Assembly: GCA_900538465.1 (NCBI GenBank)
Contig: UPXV01000053.1
Span: 1 to 11,432, forward strand
Direction: 5' to 3'
From: an uncultured Erysipelotrichaceae bacterium
Lineage (GTDB): Bacteria > Bacillota_I > Bacilli_A > Erysipelotrichales > Coprobacillaceae
Length of the DNA: 11,432 nucleotides
Below, piece by piece: positions 6,363-11,432 of the stretch (positions are counted from its first letter, which is position 1; every line of letters begins with the position of its first letter). The notes under the pieces were generated by a model that saw only the letters and a program-made list of their open reading frames with translations, was not told the DNA's origin and searched no databases. The translations under genes were made by a program, and so were the position numbers.

Positions 6363-6935
6363 TTGTTGGTTTTCTGGAGGTATTTGATCAGGATTTTGAT
6401 TTTCATTGTCTTCTGGTGTTTGCGAAGGTGGAGGAGTTTGCTCTTGAGAAGGAGCATCTTCTATGGGTTTTTCTTGTGGCGTTGTTTTGGATTGATCTAA
6501 TTGTTGTTGCAATTCTTCAATTTGATTTTGTTGTTTTAAATAATATTGATAAGCAACATATCCTCCAAAACAAACACCTGCAATGATAAGTAAAGATAAT
6601 AAGAATAAAAACAAGGTTGAAAACCAAGAACGTTTTTGTTTTTCTTTTATGACTTTTGTTTTGACTTTGTTTTTAGTTTTTCTTTTGGTCTTCTTTTTGA
6701 CTTTTGTTTTTGGTTTTTTAGTTTTGATTGTTTTTTGTTTGTCTAGGGTTTCTTTTTTATTGTGTTGTGGTAAAGAAGATGGTTTGGTTTTTGGAGTAGA
6801 GATTTGAGAATCTTGTTTTAAAGATGTTTCTCTATGACTATCTTCTTGTTGATAATCGTTGAAAATATCTATTTTTGAATGAACTTCTTGTTCATTTTCA
6901 TCATCGAATGTAAATCTTTTTTGTTTCATATTCAT
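6345..6935 (-). CDS. Lysine-rich single-pass membrane protein, function unknown
   Basis: A protein of about 196 residues that I do not recognise. It has three zones. Residues 1-58 are polar and acidic. Residues 59-102 are extremely rich in lysine and threonine (repeating KTK/KKTK units) and end in KEKQKR. A single membrane helix at about 104-129 is followed by a short coiled-coil-like stretch (QIEELQQQLDQ) and a Pro/Gln/Glu tail to the end. The positive-inside rule puts the basic zone in the cytoplasm and the acidic tail outside. The basic region could bind nucleic acid or membrane lipid, and the layout recalls bitopic division or envelope anchors, but there is no domain to confirm that. The start is uncertain: GTG 6938, ATG 6935 and ATG 6929 are in frame. 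I prefer 6935 because AGGA lies 7 bases upstream. It diverges from the padR gene. Confidence 0.7.
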   Translation of the reverse strand: MNMKQKRFTFDDENEQEVHSKIDIFNDYQQEDSHRETSLKQDSQISTPKTKPSSLPQHNKKETLDKQKTIKTKKPKTKVKKKTKRKTKNKVKTKVIKEKQKRSWFSTLFLFLLSLLIIAGVCFGGYVAYQYYLKQQNQIEELQQQLDQSKTTPQEKPIEDAPSQEQTPPPSQTPEDNENQNPDQIPPENQQDSNEE

Positions 6936-7019
6936 CACCCATTCCTAGTATCATCTTTGAATATGTCTTGAGTATTAACTCTTTTTTAAGAAATTATGCA
7001 TAACATCTATCTATATTGA

Positions 7020-7048
7020 TTGACTATTTCTATACTTGGTATTAGAAT
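7020..7048 (+). promoter_or_regulatory. Sigma-A promoter of the padR operon
   Basis: TTGACT (7020-7025) and TAGAAT (7043-7048) are separated by exactly 17 bp, each one mismatch from consensus. A short inverted repeat ATAC-TTG-GTAT (7032-7042) lies in the spacer. The start of transcription would fall near 7055, inside the palindrome listed next. Confidence 0.8.
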
Positions 7049-7050
7049 AT

Positions 7051-7067
7051 ATTTAGTAATACTAAAT
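7051..7067 (+). promoter_or_regulatory. Perfect palindrome, probable PadR operator
   Basis: ATTTAGTA (7051-7058) and TACTAAAT (7060-7067) are perfect inverted repeats around a single A, covering the expected transcription start of padR. A dyad at this place would block RNA polymerase when bound. PadR-family repressors commonly autoregulate through dyads at their own promoter, so PadR is the natural ligand; this is inference. Confidence 0.7.
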
Positions 7068-7084
7068 AGAAAAGAGATGATGCT

Positions 7085-7432
7085 ATGAATGTGAAATATG
7101 AAAGGCAATTAAAAAAAGGTGTTTTAGAAATTATTGTCTTACAGCTCTTATCAAAAGAAAAAATGTATGGTTATCAATTGATTATGACTATGAAAGAATT
7201 AAGTCAAGGCATGTTTGAAATGCGTGAAGGAACGCTTTATCCAATTCTATATCGTTTAGAAGATGATGGATTGGTTAAGAGTGAATGGAGTGAACAAAAG
7301 GATAAGGAAGTTTCAAGAAAATATTATAAAATCACTGAGGATGGTCAAAAGACTTTAATTCAATTGCGGAGTTTATGGCATGATTTTTCAAAAAATGTAA
7401 ATCAAATATTGGGGGATAATGATGATGAATAA
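7085..7432 (+). CDS. PadR-family transcriptional regulator
   Basis: A small DNA-binding protein of 115 residues with the PadR winged helix-turn-helix over residues 5-80. The marks are LKKGVLEIIVLQLLSKEKMYGYQL, the recognition segment EGTLYPILYRLEDDGLV and the wing ending in RKYYKITEDGQ. A short C-terminal helix for dimerisation follows, as in the short PadR subfamily. These proteins act as dimers and usually repress their own operon and a membrane or efflux target until a ligand or partner relieves them. The start follows AAAGAGATGATGCT, a modest ribosome site. Its stop overlaps the start of the next gene, showing tight coupling to the HAAS-domain membrane protein, a common PadR partner. A palindrome at the promoter suggests autoregulation. 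Confidence 0.93.
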   Translation: MNVKYERQLKKGVLEIIVLQLLSKEKMYGYQLIMTMKELSQGMFEMREGTLYPILYRLEDDGLVKSEWSEQKDKEVSRKYYKITEDGQKTLIQLRSLWHDFSKNVNQILGDNDDE

Positions 7433-8066
7433 ACAACAATATATGAAATTGGTTATGAAAAAATTAGGATGTACAAAGAAAGAAAAAGAAAAGATCAAAG
7501 TTGATTTGAATAATGATATTGAATTGGCATTAAAAAATGGTGAAACATTTGAAGATATTATGAAAAGAATGGGAACACCAGAAGAATTGGCAAAAGAATT
7601 TAATGACAATTTAGGAGTGGTTTACAAAAAGTCGCATAAGAAATTGATTATAGGTATTATTATTGGCGTGGTTGCTGTTATTATTGCTATTGTCTTGTAT
7701 ATTCAATCACTGATACCTGATATCAATCCATTAGGAACATCAGGATTATATCAAGAAAGTGAGGTTCATCAATGGAATGTAGAGGCAATTGGTTATCTTA
7801 ATCAAAATGATTATGATTCGCTTCGTCAAATGACAAGTCCTCATTTACGAAATCAATTAGATGATCAAATTATTATCAAGGCTAAAAATGATTTAGGTGA
7901 ACTTGGTCACTTTGAGAAAATAACAAGTGAACAATCTGCTGAAGCAAAACAAAAAGGTGAGTTATTAGTAGTAAGTGAAGTTGTTGCGTTATATGAAAAA
8001 AGAAGTGTGACTTATACAATTAGTTTTAATGAATCTGGTCAATTGGTTGGTATTTATATGAAATAG
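7425..8066 (+). CDS. HAAS-domain membrane protein with DUF3887 C-terminal domain
   Basis: A single-pass membrane protein of about 213 residues. Residues 1-64 resemble the HAAS/DUF1700 helical domain, with a LxxLxxxL-like front, KKEKEKIKVDLNNDIE and the MGTPEELAKEF turn that recurs in PadR-linked proteins. A membrane helix spans about 73-95. The outer part, residues 112-213, resembles DUF3887 with QNDYDSLRQMTSPHLRNQL, a GHFEKI turn and a final strand pair. Three ATG codons stand in a row (7419, 7422, 7425). I choose the third because GGGGGA is 8 bases before it and too close to the others. The gene overlaps padR by 8 bases. In such pairs the HAAS domain is thought to be the signalling element read by the PadR protein, so this may sense something outside the cell; that is family-based inference. 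Confidence 0.82.
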   Translation: MNKQQYMKLVMKKLGCTKKEKEKIKVDLNNDIELALKNGETFEDIMKRMGTPEELAKEFNDNLGVVYKKSHKKLIIGIIIGVVAVIIAIVLYIQSLIPDINPLGTSGLYQESEVHQWNVEAIGYLNQNDYDSLRQMTSPHLRNQLDDQIIIKAKNDLGELGHFEKITSEQSAEAKQKGELLVVSEVVALYEKRSVTYTISFNESGQLVGIYMK

Positions 8067-8074
8067 GAGTGTAT

Positions 8075-8335
8075 ATGGTAGAAATAATAATAGGAATTTT
8101 ATTTATTGTCGTAGGACTTGATTGTTTTCTTCAAGGAAAAAACTCTGATTAAAAAATATAATGGTATTAAGGATATCAAAAAATATGTTCGTTTAGAAAG
8201 TGGAGCGTTATTTTTGTTGGAATGATAATATTGTTTCATGCATATTTTCATTTCTTATCAGTTATGCTTATGGGAATGATGCTTGGCATAATTGTGCTTT
8301 GTTTGATATTAGAAGTTATTTTGAAAGCTATTTAG
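8075..8335 (+). pseudogene. Small membrane protein gene with two homopolymer frameshifts
   Basis: A gene beginning at ATG 8075 with AGGAG at 8065-8069 encodes a membrane helix (VEIIIGILFIVVG) followed by FLQGK and then stops at 8150. Skipping one A in the A run 8137-8142 restores reading as TLIKKYNGIKDIKKYVRLES. That frame stops at 8223, but adding one T in the T run 8211-8215 opens a third stretch, VGMIILFHAYFHFLSVMLMG and onward, ending in TAG at 8333-8335. The restored product is about 86 residues with three hydrophobic helices. Its layout (helix, GK, polar stretch, two helices) looks like a distant relative of the DUF3784 domain in the last gene of this operon. Both lesions are single-base changes in homopolymers, so a sequencing error is possible; otherwise it is a recent pseudogene. 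Confidence 0.75.
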
Positions 8336-8347
8336 GGAATAACCAAA

Positions 8348-8545
8348 TTGATTACTATGAAAGGAAAGTTGAGATACATTAATAAGAAAAATAAAAATGT
8401 AAAATGGCTTTTATTTGGAAAGAAAGCTGAACAAAGAGTGACTTTTTCAATAGGAGAGACTGATAATCAATATCAATGTTGCCATCCAAGATTGTCACGA
8501 TTTGTTGATGAAAATATTTTTAAGAATATCGAAGGCATAAAATGA
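8348..8545 (+). CDS. Small hypothetical protein, TTG start
   Basis: A 65-residue soluble basic protein that I do not recognise. It begins with a likely TTG codon at 8348 after AGGGA (8334-8338), which overlaps the stop of the preceding remnant. The ATG at 8357 is in frame but 19 or more bases from that ribosome site. Visible features are a basic first third (KGKLRYINKKNKNVKWLLFGKKAEQR), a short beta-like stretch (VTFSIGE) and HPRLSRFVDENIF near the end, with a Cys-Cys pair before the histidine. There is no membrane helix or signal peptide. It sits in the padR operon with only 28 bases to the next gene, so it is probably co-expressed with the membrane proteins around it. Confidence 0.6.
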   Translation: MITMKGKLRYINKKNKNVKWLLFGKKAEQRVTFSIGETDNQYQCCHPRLSRFVDENIFKNIEGIK

Positions 8546-8573
8546 AATTTATAGATAGAAAAGGAGAATGACT

Positions 8574-9311
8574 ATGATAATAGGGTTAAGTCTTATTTTT
8601 GGTATTGCGGCTATTTTCTTGCTGATGGGTAAAGGAAGTTTTTTAATTGCTGGTTATAATACTGCCAGTAAGAGTGAAAAAGAACGTTATGATGAAAAGA
8701 AATTGTGTCGTGTTATGGGTACTGGCCTTATGTTGATAGCTCTAGGAATATTGAGCTTGGCTTTGAATAAAGATATAGGTATGATTATGATGATGGCAAG
8801 TTTGATAATTGGCATCATGATTATAATGATTGGATCTCATTTTTGTTATAAAGATGAAGCTAAAAATGAAATGAAAACAAATAAAAAAGTTTGGTATAAG
8901 AATACAACAATATGGTCTACAATCGTTATACTTGTTATTTTGATAGGGGTTAGTATCAGTATGTTTGTTGGTAGTATTGGCTTAACATATCATGAACGCT
9001 ATTTCACATTAAGTGCTTCTTTGACAAAGTCAACAGATGTTTATTATCTTGATATTCAAGATATGGAATATGTTGAAAACTTTGAAACAGGAACAAGAAT
9101 TTGGGGAATAGGAAACTTTGTTATTGGGGCTGGAACATTTAAAAATGATCAATTTGGCTCTTATACACTTTATTCGTATAATCATTGTCATGATTATATT
9201 GTTTTAAAGACAGAATTAGGAACAGTTGTTGTTAATGGAAAAAATAGTCAAGAAACAAAAAAGATATATCAAGAGATACAAACACAAAGAAAAAGCATGA
9301 AATCAAATTGA
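8574..9311 (+). CDS. DUF3784 - bacterial PH domain membrane protein
   Basis: A 245-residue protein with two parts. Residues 1-90 match DUF3784: a membrane helix, then GKGSFLIAGYNTASKSEKERYDEK (from residue 19), the CRVMG motif, and two more helices. A fourth helix lies at about 112-134. Residues 142-235 look like a bacterial PH domain: short strands, SLTKSTDVYYLDIQDMEYVE, a GTRIWGIGNFVIGAGTF hairpin, then FGSYTLYSY and a closing helix (QETKKIYQEIQTQ). PH domains of this type face outward or bind membrane or protein ligands; the role is unknown. I choose ATG 8574 because AAGGAG (8561-8566) is 7 bases away; the in-frame ATG 8568 is only one base from it. It is the last gene of the padR operon, closed by a hairpin that begins within its coding end. 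Confidence 0.8.
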   Translation: MIIGLSLIFGIAAIFLLMGKGSFLIAGYNTASKSEKERYDEKKLCRVMGTGLMLIALGILSLALNKDIGMIMMMASLIIGIMIIMIGSHFCYKDEAKNEMKTNKKVWYKNTTIWSTIVILVILIGVSISMFVGSIGLTYHERYFTLSASLTKSTDVYYLDIQDMEYVENFETGTRIWGIGNFVIGAGTFKNDQFGSYTLYSYNHCHDYIVLKTELGTVVVNGKNSQETKKIYQEIQTQRKSMKSN

Positions 9312-9323
9312 TTCCATGCTTTT
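9291..9323. terminator. Bidirectional terminator between convergent genes
   Basis: AAAAGCATG (9291-9299) pairs with CATGCTTTT (9315-9323), with a nested AATCA/TGATT pairing inside. On the plus strand T-rich sequence follows, ending the padR operon. Read from the minus strand the same hairpin is followed by TTTTTC and can end the 43-residue gene at 9341-9472. The last codons of the plus-strand gene form the left arm. Confidence 0.75.
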
Positions 9324-9340
9324 CCTTTGGCGTATATATA

Positions 9341-9472
9341 TTATTTTTTACGGAAAAATGATAAGAACTTTATAAAATTATCACAATAGAAATAACGTTC
9401 ACTTTTTACCCATTCTGGATATTCATTATGTTGGTGTGCTAATAAATAATAATCGTAAGTTAAGTTTATCAT
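9341..9472 (-). CDS. Small protein of 43 residues, function unknown
   Basis: A short gene read as MINLTYDYYLLAHQHNEY, then PEWVKSERYFYCDNF and IKFLSFFRKK. It is unusually rich in aromatic residues (eleven Tyr, Phe or Trp) with a basic end. No membrane helix or known domain is evident. Evidence that it is real: a strong ribosome site (GGAAGGGAGATTACT) before the ATG, a consensus -10 box upstream (9520-9525), a shared hairpin terminator downstream, and no other use for a gap of about 320 bases. Small aromatic-rich proteins of this size are often overlooked; a role as a peptide regulator or a toxin-like peptide would be guesswork. Confidence 0.62.
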   Translation of the reverse strand: MINLTYDYYLLAHQHNEYPEWVKSERYFYCDNFIKFLSFFRKK

Positions 9473-9519
9473 AGTAATCTCCCTTCCTTTTTTTATTGTT
9501 CTCTTTTTAATACAATTTC

Positions 9520-9525
9520 ATTATA
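9520..9525 (-). promoter_or_regulatory. -10 box for the 43-residue gene
   Basis: Read on the minus strand, TATAAT occurs within ATGGTATATAATG. The region 16 to 17 bp upstream is T-rich (TTTTTTT) with no clear -35 consensus. The start of transcription would be near 9513, giving a leader of about 40 bases. Confidence 0.5.
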
Positions 9526-9572
9526 TACCATATTTGTAAGAAAAAAAGGGTCTCAAAATATAAAGATAAGTC

Positions 9573-9610
9573 CATTCTTTTGTGCATTGTGCACAAAAGA
9601 ATGATATAAT
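9573..9610 (+). promoter_or_regulatory. Extended -10 promoter with perfect 14-bp inverted repeat
   Basis: CATTCTTTTGTGCA (9573-9586) and TGCACAAAAGAATG (9590-9603) are perfect inverted repeats around TTG. The right arm runs straight into an extended -10 element, TG-A-TATAAT (9602-9610), and the whole repeat covers the -35 to -10 span. Transcription would start near 9617, leaving a leader of only about 15 bases before the ATG of the PucR gene. The layout is that of an operator, probably for autoregulation by PucR. There is no U-tract behind it, so it is not a terminator. Confidence 0.8.
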
Positions 9611-9631
9611 ATAAAGGAAGAGGTGATCATT

Positions 9632-10786
9632 ATGGGGTTTACAATTGAAGATGCACTTGTGCAAACACAAGAAGAATATCAATTAAAACTTTTAGCAGGG
9701 CAAGCTGGATGTGCTAATGCGATTAGTTGGGTTCATTTGATTGAAGATACAACAATTATTAGACAACTTTGGGGAAAGGAATTGGTTGTGACAACGGGAC
9801 TGGGATTTCGTAAGCCAGGGGCATTACTAGAGCTGGTTCAATATCTTGTTAAATATCATAGTGTTGGTTTGATTATTAATACAGGGCAATATATCTTTGA
9901 TATCCCTAATGATGTTATTGATTATTGTAATGAACAAGATTTTCCATTGCTGACAACACCATGGGAAGTTCACTTAGCAGATTTGATTAAAGATTTTAGT
10001 ATGCGTTGTCTTTATTCAGAAAAAGAAGATCGACAAGTCGCTAAGTATTTTAAAAATGTATTTATCAATGATCAAAATAAAGAAGAATCACGTGTTGCCC
10101 TAGCAAGCTCTTTTGATGTGGATGGAACATTTCAGGTTTTATTAATCCATTTTGAAGATTCAGATCAATGGGATACTATTGCAAGAAGACGTATATCATT
10201 TCAAATTGAACTCTATTTTGAAAAGATAGAATGTCCTTATAGTTTCTTTTGGTATGATGGGAATTTTGTTTTAATTGTTAATAATTTAGATGAAGAAGAG
10301 TTTGATGAAATTATTAAAAATATGTATAGGCGTGCTAGAAAAAGAATGAATAAATATTCATTTCATGTTGGTATTGGAACATCAGTTATTGATTTCAGAA
10401 ATATTGTTCAAAGTTATAAAAGAGCTCTAAGTGCAACAACTTTAGCTACTCATTTTCAACAATCTATTTTGTATTTTAAAGACATGGGTGTTTATCAAAT
10501 CCTTTCTTCTATTGAAGACCAACAAATTTTGATAGATATGTACCATCATCTTTTAGATCCTCTCATTGAGTATGATGAAAAACATCATGGTGAATTAGAA
10601 AAAACACTTTATTATTATTTAGAATACAATGGAAGTCCTCAAATGATGGCAAAACATCTTTATACTCATCGTAATACTATTAACTATCGTCTTACAAAGA
10701 TTAAAGAATTACTCAATAATCCATTATCTTCATATAATGATTTATTACCTTATATATTAGCGTTTTATATTAAAAGAATGCTTTAG
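9632..10786 (+). CDS. PucR/CdaR-family transcriptional regulator
   Basis: A DNA-binding regulator of 384 residues with the full PucR layout. Residues 1 to about 126 are the N-terminal PucR ligand-sensing domain (FTIEDAL, then WVHLIEDTTIIRQLWGKELV and TTGLGF). A GGDEF-like middle domain runs from about 160 to 300 (YSFHVGIGTSVIDFRNIVQSY). The C-terminal HTH_30 helix-turn-helix lies at about 322-380, with LEYNGSPQMMAKHLYTHRNT and INYRLTKIKELL. Known relatives control purine catabolism, sugar diacid or amino-acid use, but the ligand here is unknown. The ATG at 9632 is preferred over GTG 9623 because GAGGTG (9620-9625) is the ribosome site and sits 6 bases before it. No catabolic genes are adjacent; the only downstream partner is a membrane protein 27 bases away. 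Confidence 0.92.
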   Translation: MGFTIEDALVQTQEEYQLKLLAGQAGCANAISWVHLIEDTTIIRQLWGKELVVTTGLGFRKPGALLELVQYLVKYHSVGLIINTGQYIFDIPNDVIDYCNEQDFPLLTTPWEVHLADLIKDFSMRCLYSEKEDRQVAKYFKNVFINDQNKEESRVALASSFDVDGTFQVLLIHFEDSDQWDTIARRRISFQIELYFEKIECPYSFFWYDGNFVLIVNNLDEEEFDEIIKNMYRRARKRMNKYSFHVGIGTSVIDFRNIVQSYKRALSATTLATHFQQSILYFKDMGVYQILSSIEDQQILIDMYHHLLDPLIEYDEKHHGELEKTLYYYLEYNGSPQMMAKHLYTHRNTINYRLTKIKELLNNPLSSYNDLLPYILAFYIKRML

Positions 10787-10813
10787 AAATATTTTCATTT
10801 TTAGGAGAAAAAG

Positions 10814-11299
10814 ATGCGAAAGTATATTATTCGTCCAGGAAATTTATTCATCATCGGTTTGATTGCTGGAATTGTTTCAAGGTTATTAGATATTTATACA
10901 CAAAATTTAGGAAATGTTTTTTCTCAAATGGCTATATGGATATTGTTAGGCACTCTTATTTCTATTTATAGTCATACAAAAAGACAAGCCATGTTAAATA
11001 TATTCCTTTTTTGTCTAGGAATGCTTATGACTTATTATACAGTGGCATTTATGACTCATGGTGTTTATAGCAAAACATATATCATAGCATGGACTTTCTT
11101 TGCAATGTGTTCACCAATCTTTGCTTATTTTACTTGGAAGACTCAAGAAGAGGGAATTTTTCCTAAAGTCATAAGCATTGGAATTGTATTTGTTTCTATT
11201 TTATCAAGTCTTATTCTCTTTGATGGATTAAGAGTTTATGACTTTATCATTGATGGAATTTTAGTATATATCTTATTCTTTTTTAAAGTAAGCAGATAG
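10814..11299 (+). CDS. Integral membrane protein, function unknown
   Basis: A 161-residue protein with five or six hydrophobic helices and short loops. It starts with a basic segment (MRKYIIRPGN), then LFIIGLIAGIVSRLLD. The central LGMLMTYYTVAFMTHGVYS is followed by a conserved-looking pattern, AWTFFAMCSPIFAYFTWKTQEEG, and ends FFFKVSR. I do not recognise the family with confidence, though it resembles small hypothetical membrane proteins in gut Firmicutes. It begins after AGGAG with good spacing, 27 bases downstream of the PucR gene, and no promoter is seen between them, so they are probably one transcript ended by the hairpin at 11312. It may be the target of that regulator, for instance an uptake or export protein, but nothing in the sequence proves transport. 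Confidence 0.75.
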   Translation: MRKYIIRPGNLFIIGLIAGIVSRLLDIYTQNLGNVFSQMAIWILLGTLISIYSHTKRQAMLNIFLFCLGMLMTYYTVAFMTHGVYSKTYIIAWTFFAMCSPIFAYFTWKTQEEGIFPKVISIGIVFVSILSSLILFDGLRVYDFIIDGILVYILFFFKVSR

Positions 11300-11311
11300 G
11301 TATAATAAATT

Positions 11312-11338
11312 CACTGTTTCAAATTGAAACGGTGTTTT
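11312..11338 (+). terminator. Intrinsic terminator of the PucR operon
   Basis: CACTGTTTCA (11312-11321) pairs with TGAAACGGTG (11325-11334) around AAT, with one T-G wobble, and is followed by TTTT. Confidence 0.88.
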
Positions 11339-11340
11339 AT

Positions 11341-11370
11341 AATAAAAAAACTTCCAAATATAGGAAGTTT
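11341..11370 (-). terminator. Intrinsic terminator after the tRNA-Gly gene
   Basis: Read on the minus strand AAACTTCC (11370-11363) pairs with GGAAGTTT (11355-11348) around seven bases and is followed by TTTTATT. It lies 10 bases beyond the CCA end of the tRNA gene, so it ends the tRNA transcript. Confidence 0.85.
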
Positions 11371-11380
11371 AATTTTGAAA

Positions 11381-11432
11381 TGGAGCGGGTGATGGGAATC
11401 GAACCCACGTAGTCAGCTTGGAAGGCTGAAGT
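11381..11432 (-). tRNA. tRNA-Gly (anticodon UCC), 3' part, cut by the window edge
   Basis: On the minus strand the last 52 bases of a tRNA are present. The anticodon stem TCAGC/GCTGA encloses the loop CTTCCAA with anticodon TCC, which reads GGA/GGG glycine codons. The T arm is GTGGG-TTCGATT-CCCAT. The acceptor strand CACCCGC is followed by discriminator T and an encoded CCA (11383-11381). The D arm and the 5' acceptor strand, expected as GCGGGTG, lie beyond 11432. Confidence 0.95.

Noticed and set aside
6583..6807. Hydrophobic plus-strand reading frame opposite the lysine-rich protein
   Set aside because: It is the antisense of Lys/Thr codons (AAA/ACA read as TTT/TGT), which creates false Phe/Leu-rich frames; no ribosome site precedes it.
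8200..8382. A plus-strand reading frame of 60 residues running through the small membrane gene
   Set aside because: It crosses the frameshifted membrane gene out of its restored frame and has no ribosome site; the restored frame makes better membrane-protein sense.
9573..9603. The long inverted repeat as a terminator of an upstream transcript
   Set aside because: No T run follows it, nothing on the plus strand needs terminating there (the padR operon already ends at 9291-9323), and it overlaps a strong -10 box.
9623..9631. GTG at 9623 as the PucR start codon
   Set aside because: That GTG is part of the GAGGTG ribosome site for the ATG at 9632, and the extra residues MII add nothing to the domain.

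Overview
The window is AT-rich DNA of a low-GC Firmicute. Strong AGGAGG-type ribosome sites, short intergenic gaps, U-tract hairpin terminators, PadR/PucR/MerR regulators, an ECF transporter S component and Fe-S aldo/keto reductases together suggest an anaerobic gut-type lineage, possibly Erysipelotrichia/Coprobacillaceae. That placement is an impression from protein style, not a measured phylogeny. No sign of a phage, integrase, transposase or CRISPR array was seen. The region reads as ordinary chromosome with two decayed genes.

Layout. (1) 53-3325, redox stress block: a manganese catalase on the minus strand, divergent from two tandem aldo/keto reductases with C-terminal twin [4Fe-4S] motifs. 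The reductase promoter has a 19-bp spacer with a dyad inside, the hallmark of MerR-family control. Immediately downstream of the reductases lies a shredded MerR-family regulator gene. (2) 3338-4307: an ECF S component of unknown substrate overlapped by a DUF1893 (TM1506-like) gene, closed by a hairpin terminator. (3) 4329-5739: a MATE efflux transporter with its own promoter and terminator. (4) 5738-6935, minus strand: a YtaF/MntP-like membrane protein and a lysine-rich single-pass membrane protein, each with its own transcription boundary. (5) 7020-9323: a PadR operon with a sharp promoter and a perfect palindromic operator. It encodes PadR, a HAAS-TM-DUF3887 membrane protein, a frameshifted small membrane protein, a 65-residue protein, and a DUF3784-bacterial PH membrane protein. 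(6) 9341-9472, minus strand: a 43-residue protein with a strong ribosome site, not previously obvious because of its size. (7) 9573-11338: a PucR-family regulator under an extended -10 promoter overlapped by a perfect 14-bp inverted repeat, followed by an unrecognised integral membrane protein. (8) Right edge: the 3' part of a tRNA-Gly(UCC) gene on the minus strand with its terminator.

How the parts may work together (inference): the catalase and the reductase pair fit a peroxide/electrophile defence locus whose dedicated MerR regulator has been lost while its operator persists. The PadR block is a self-repressed membrane-protein module of the kind in which PadR and a HAAS-domain protein are paired. 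The PucR gene probably autoregulates through its palindrome and controls the membrane protein behind it. I see no wholly new system. The most unusual items are the decayed MerR gene beside an intact MerR-type operator, the PucR palindrome, the tetrad-deficient reductase, and the small membrane genes of the PadR operon.
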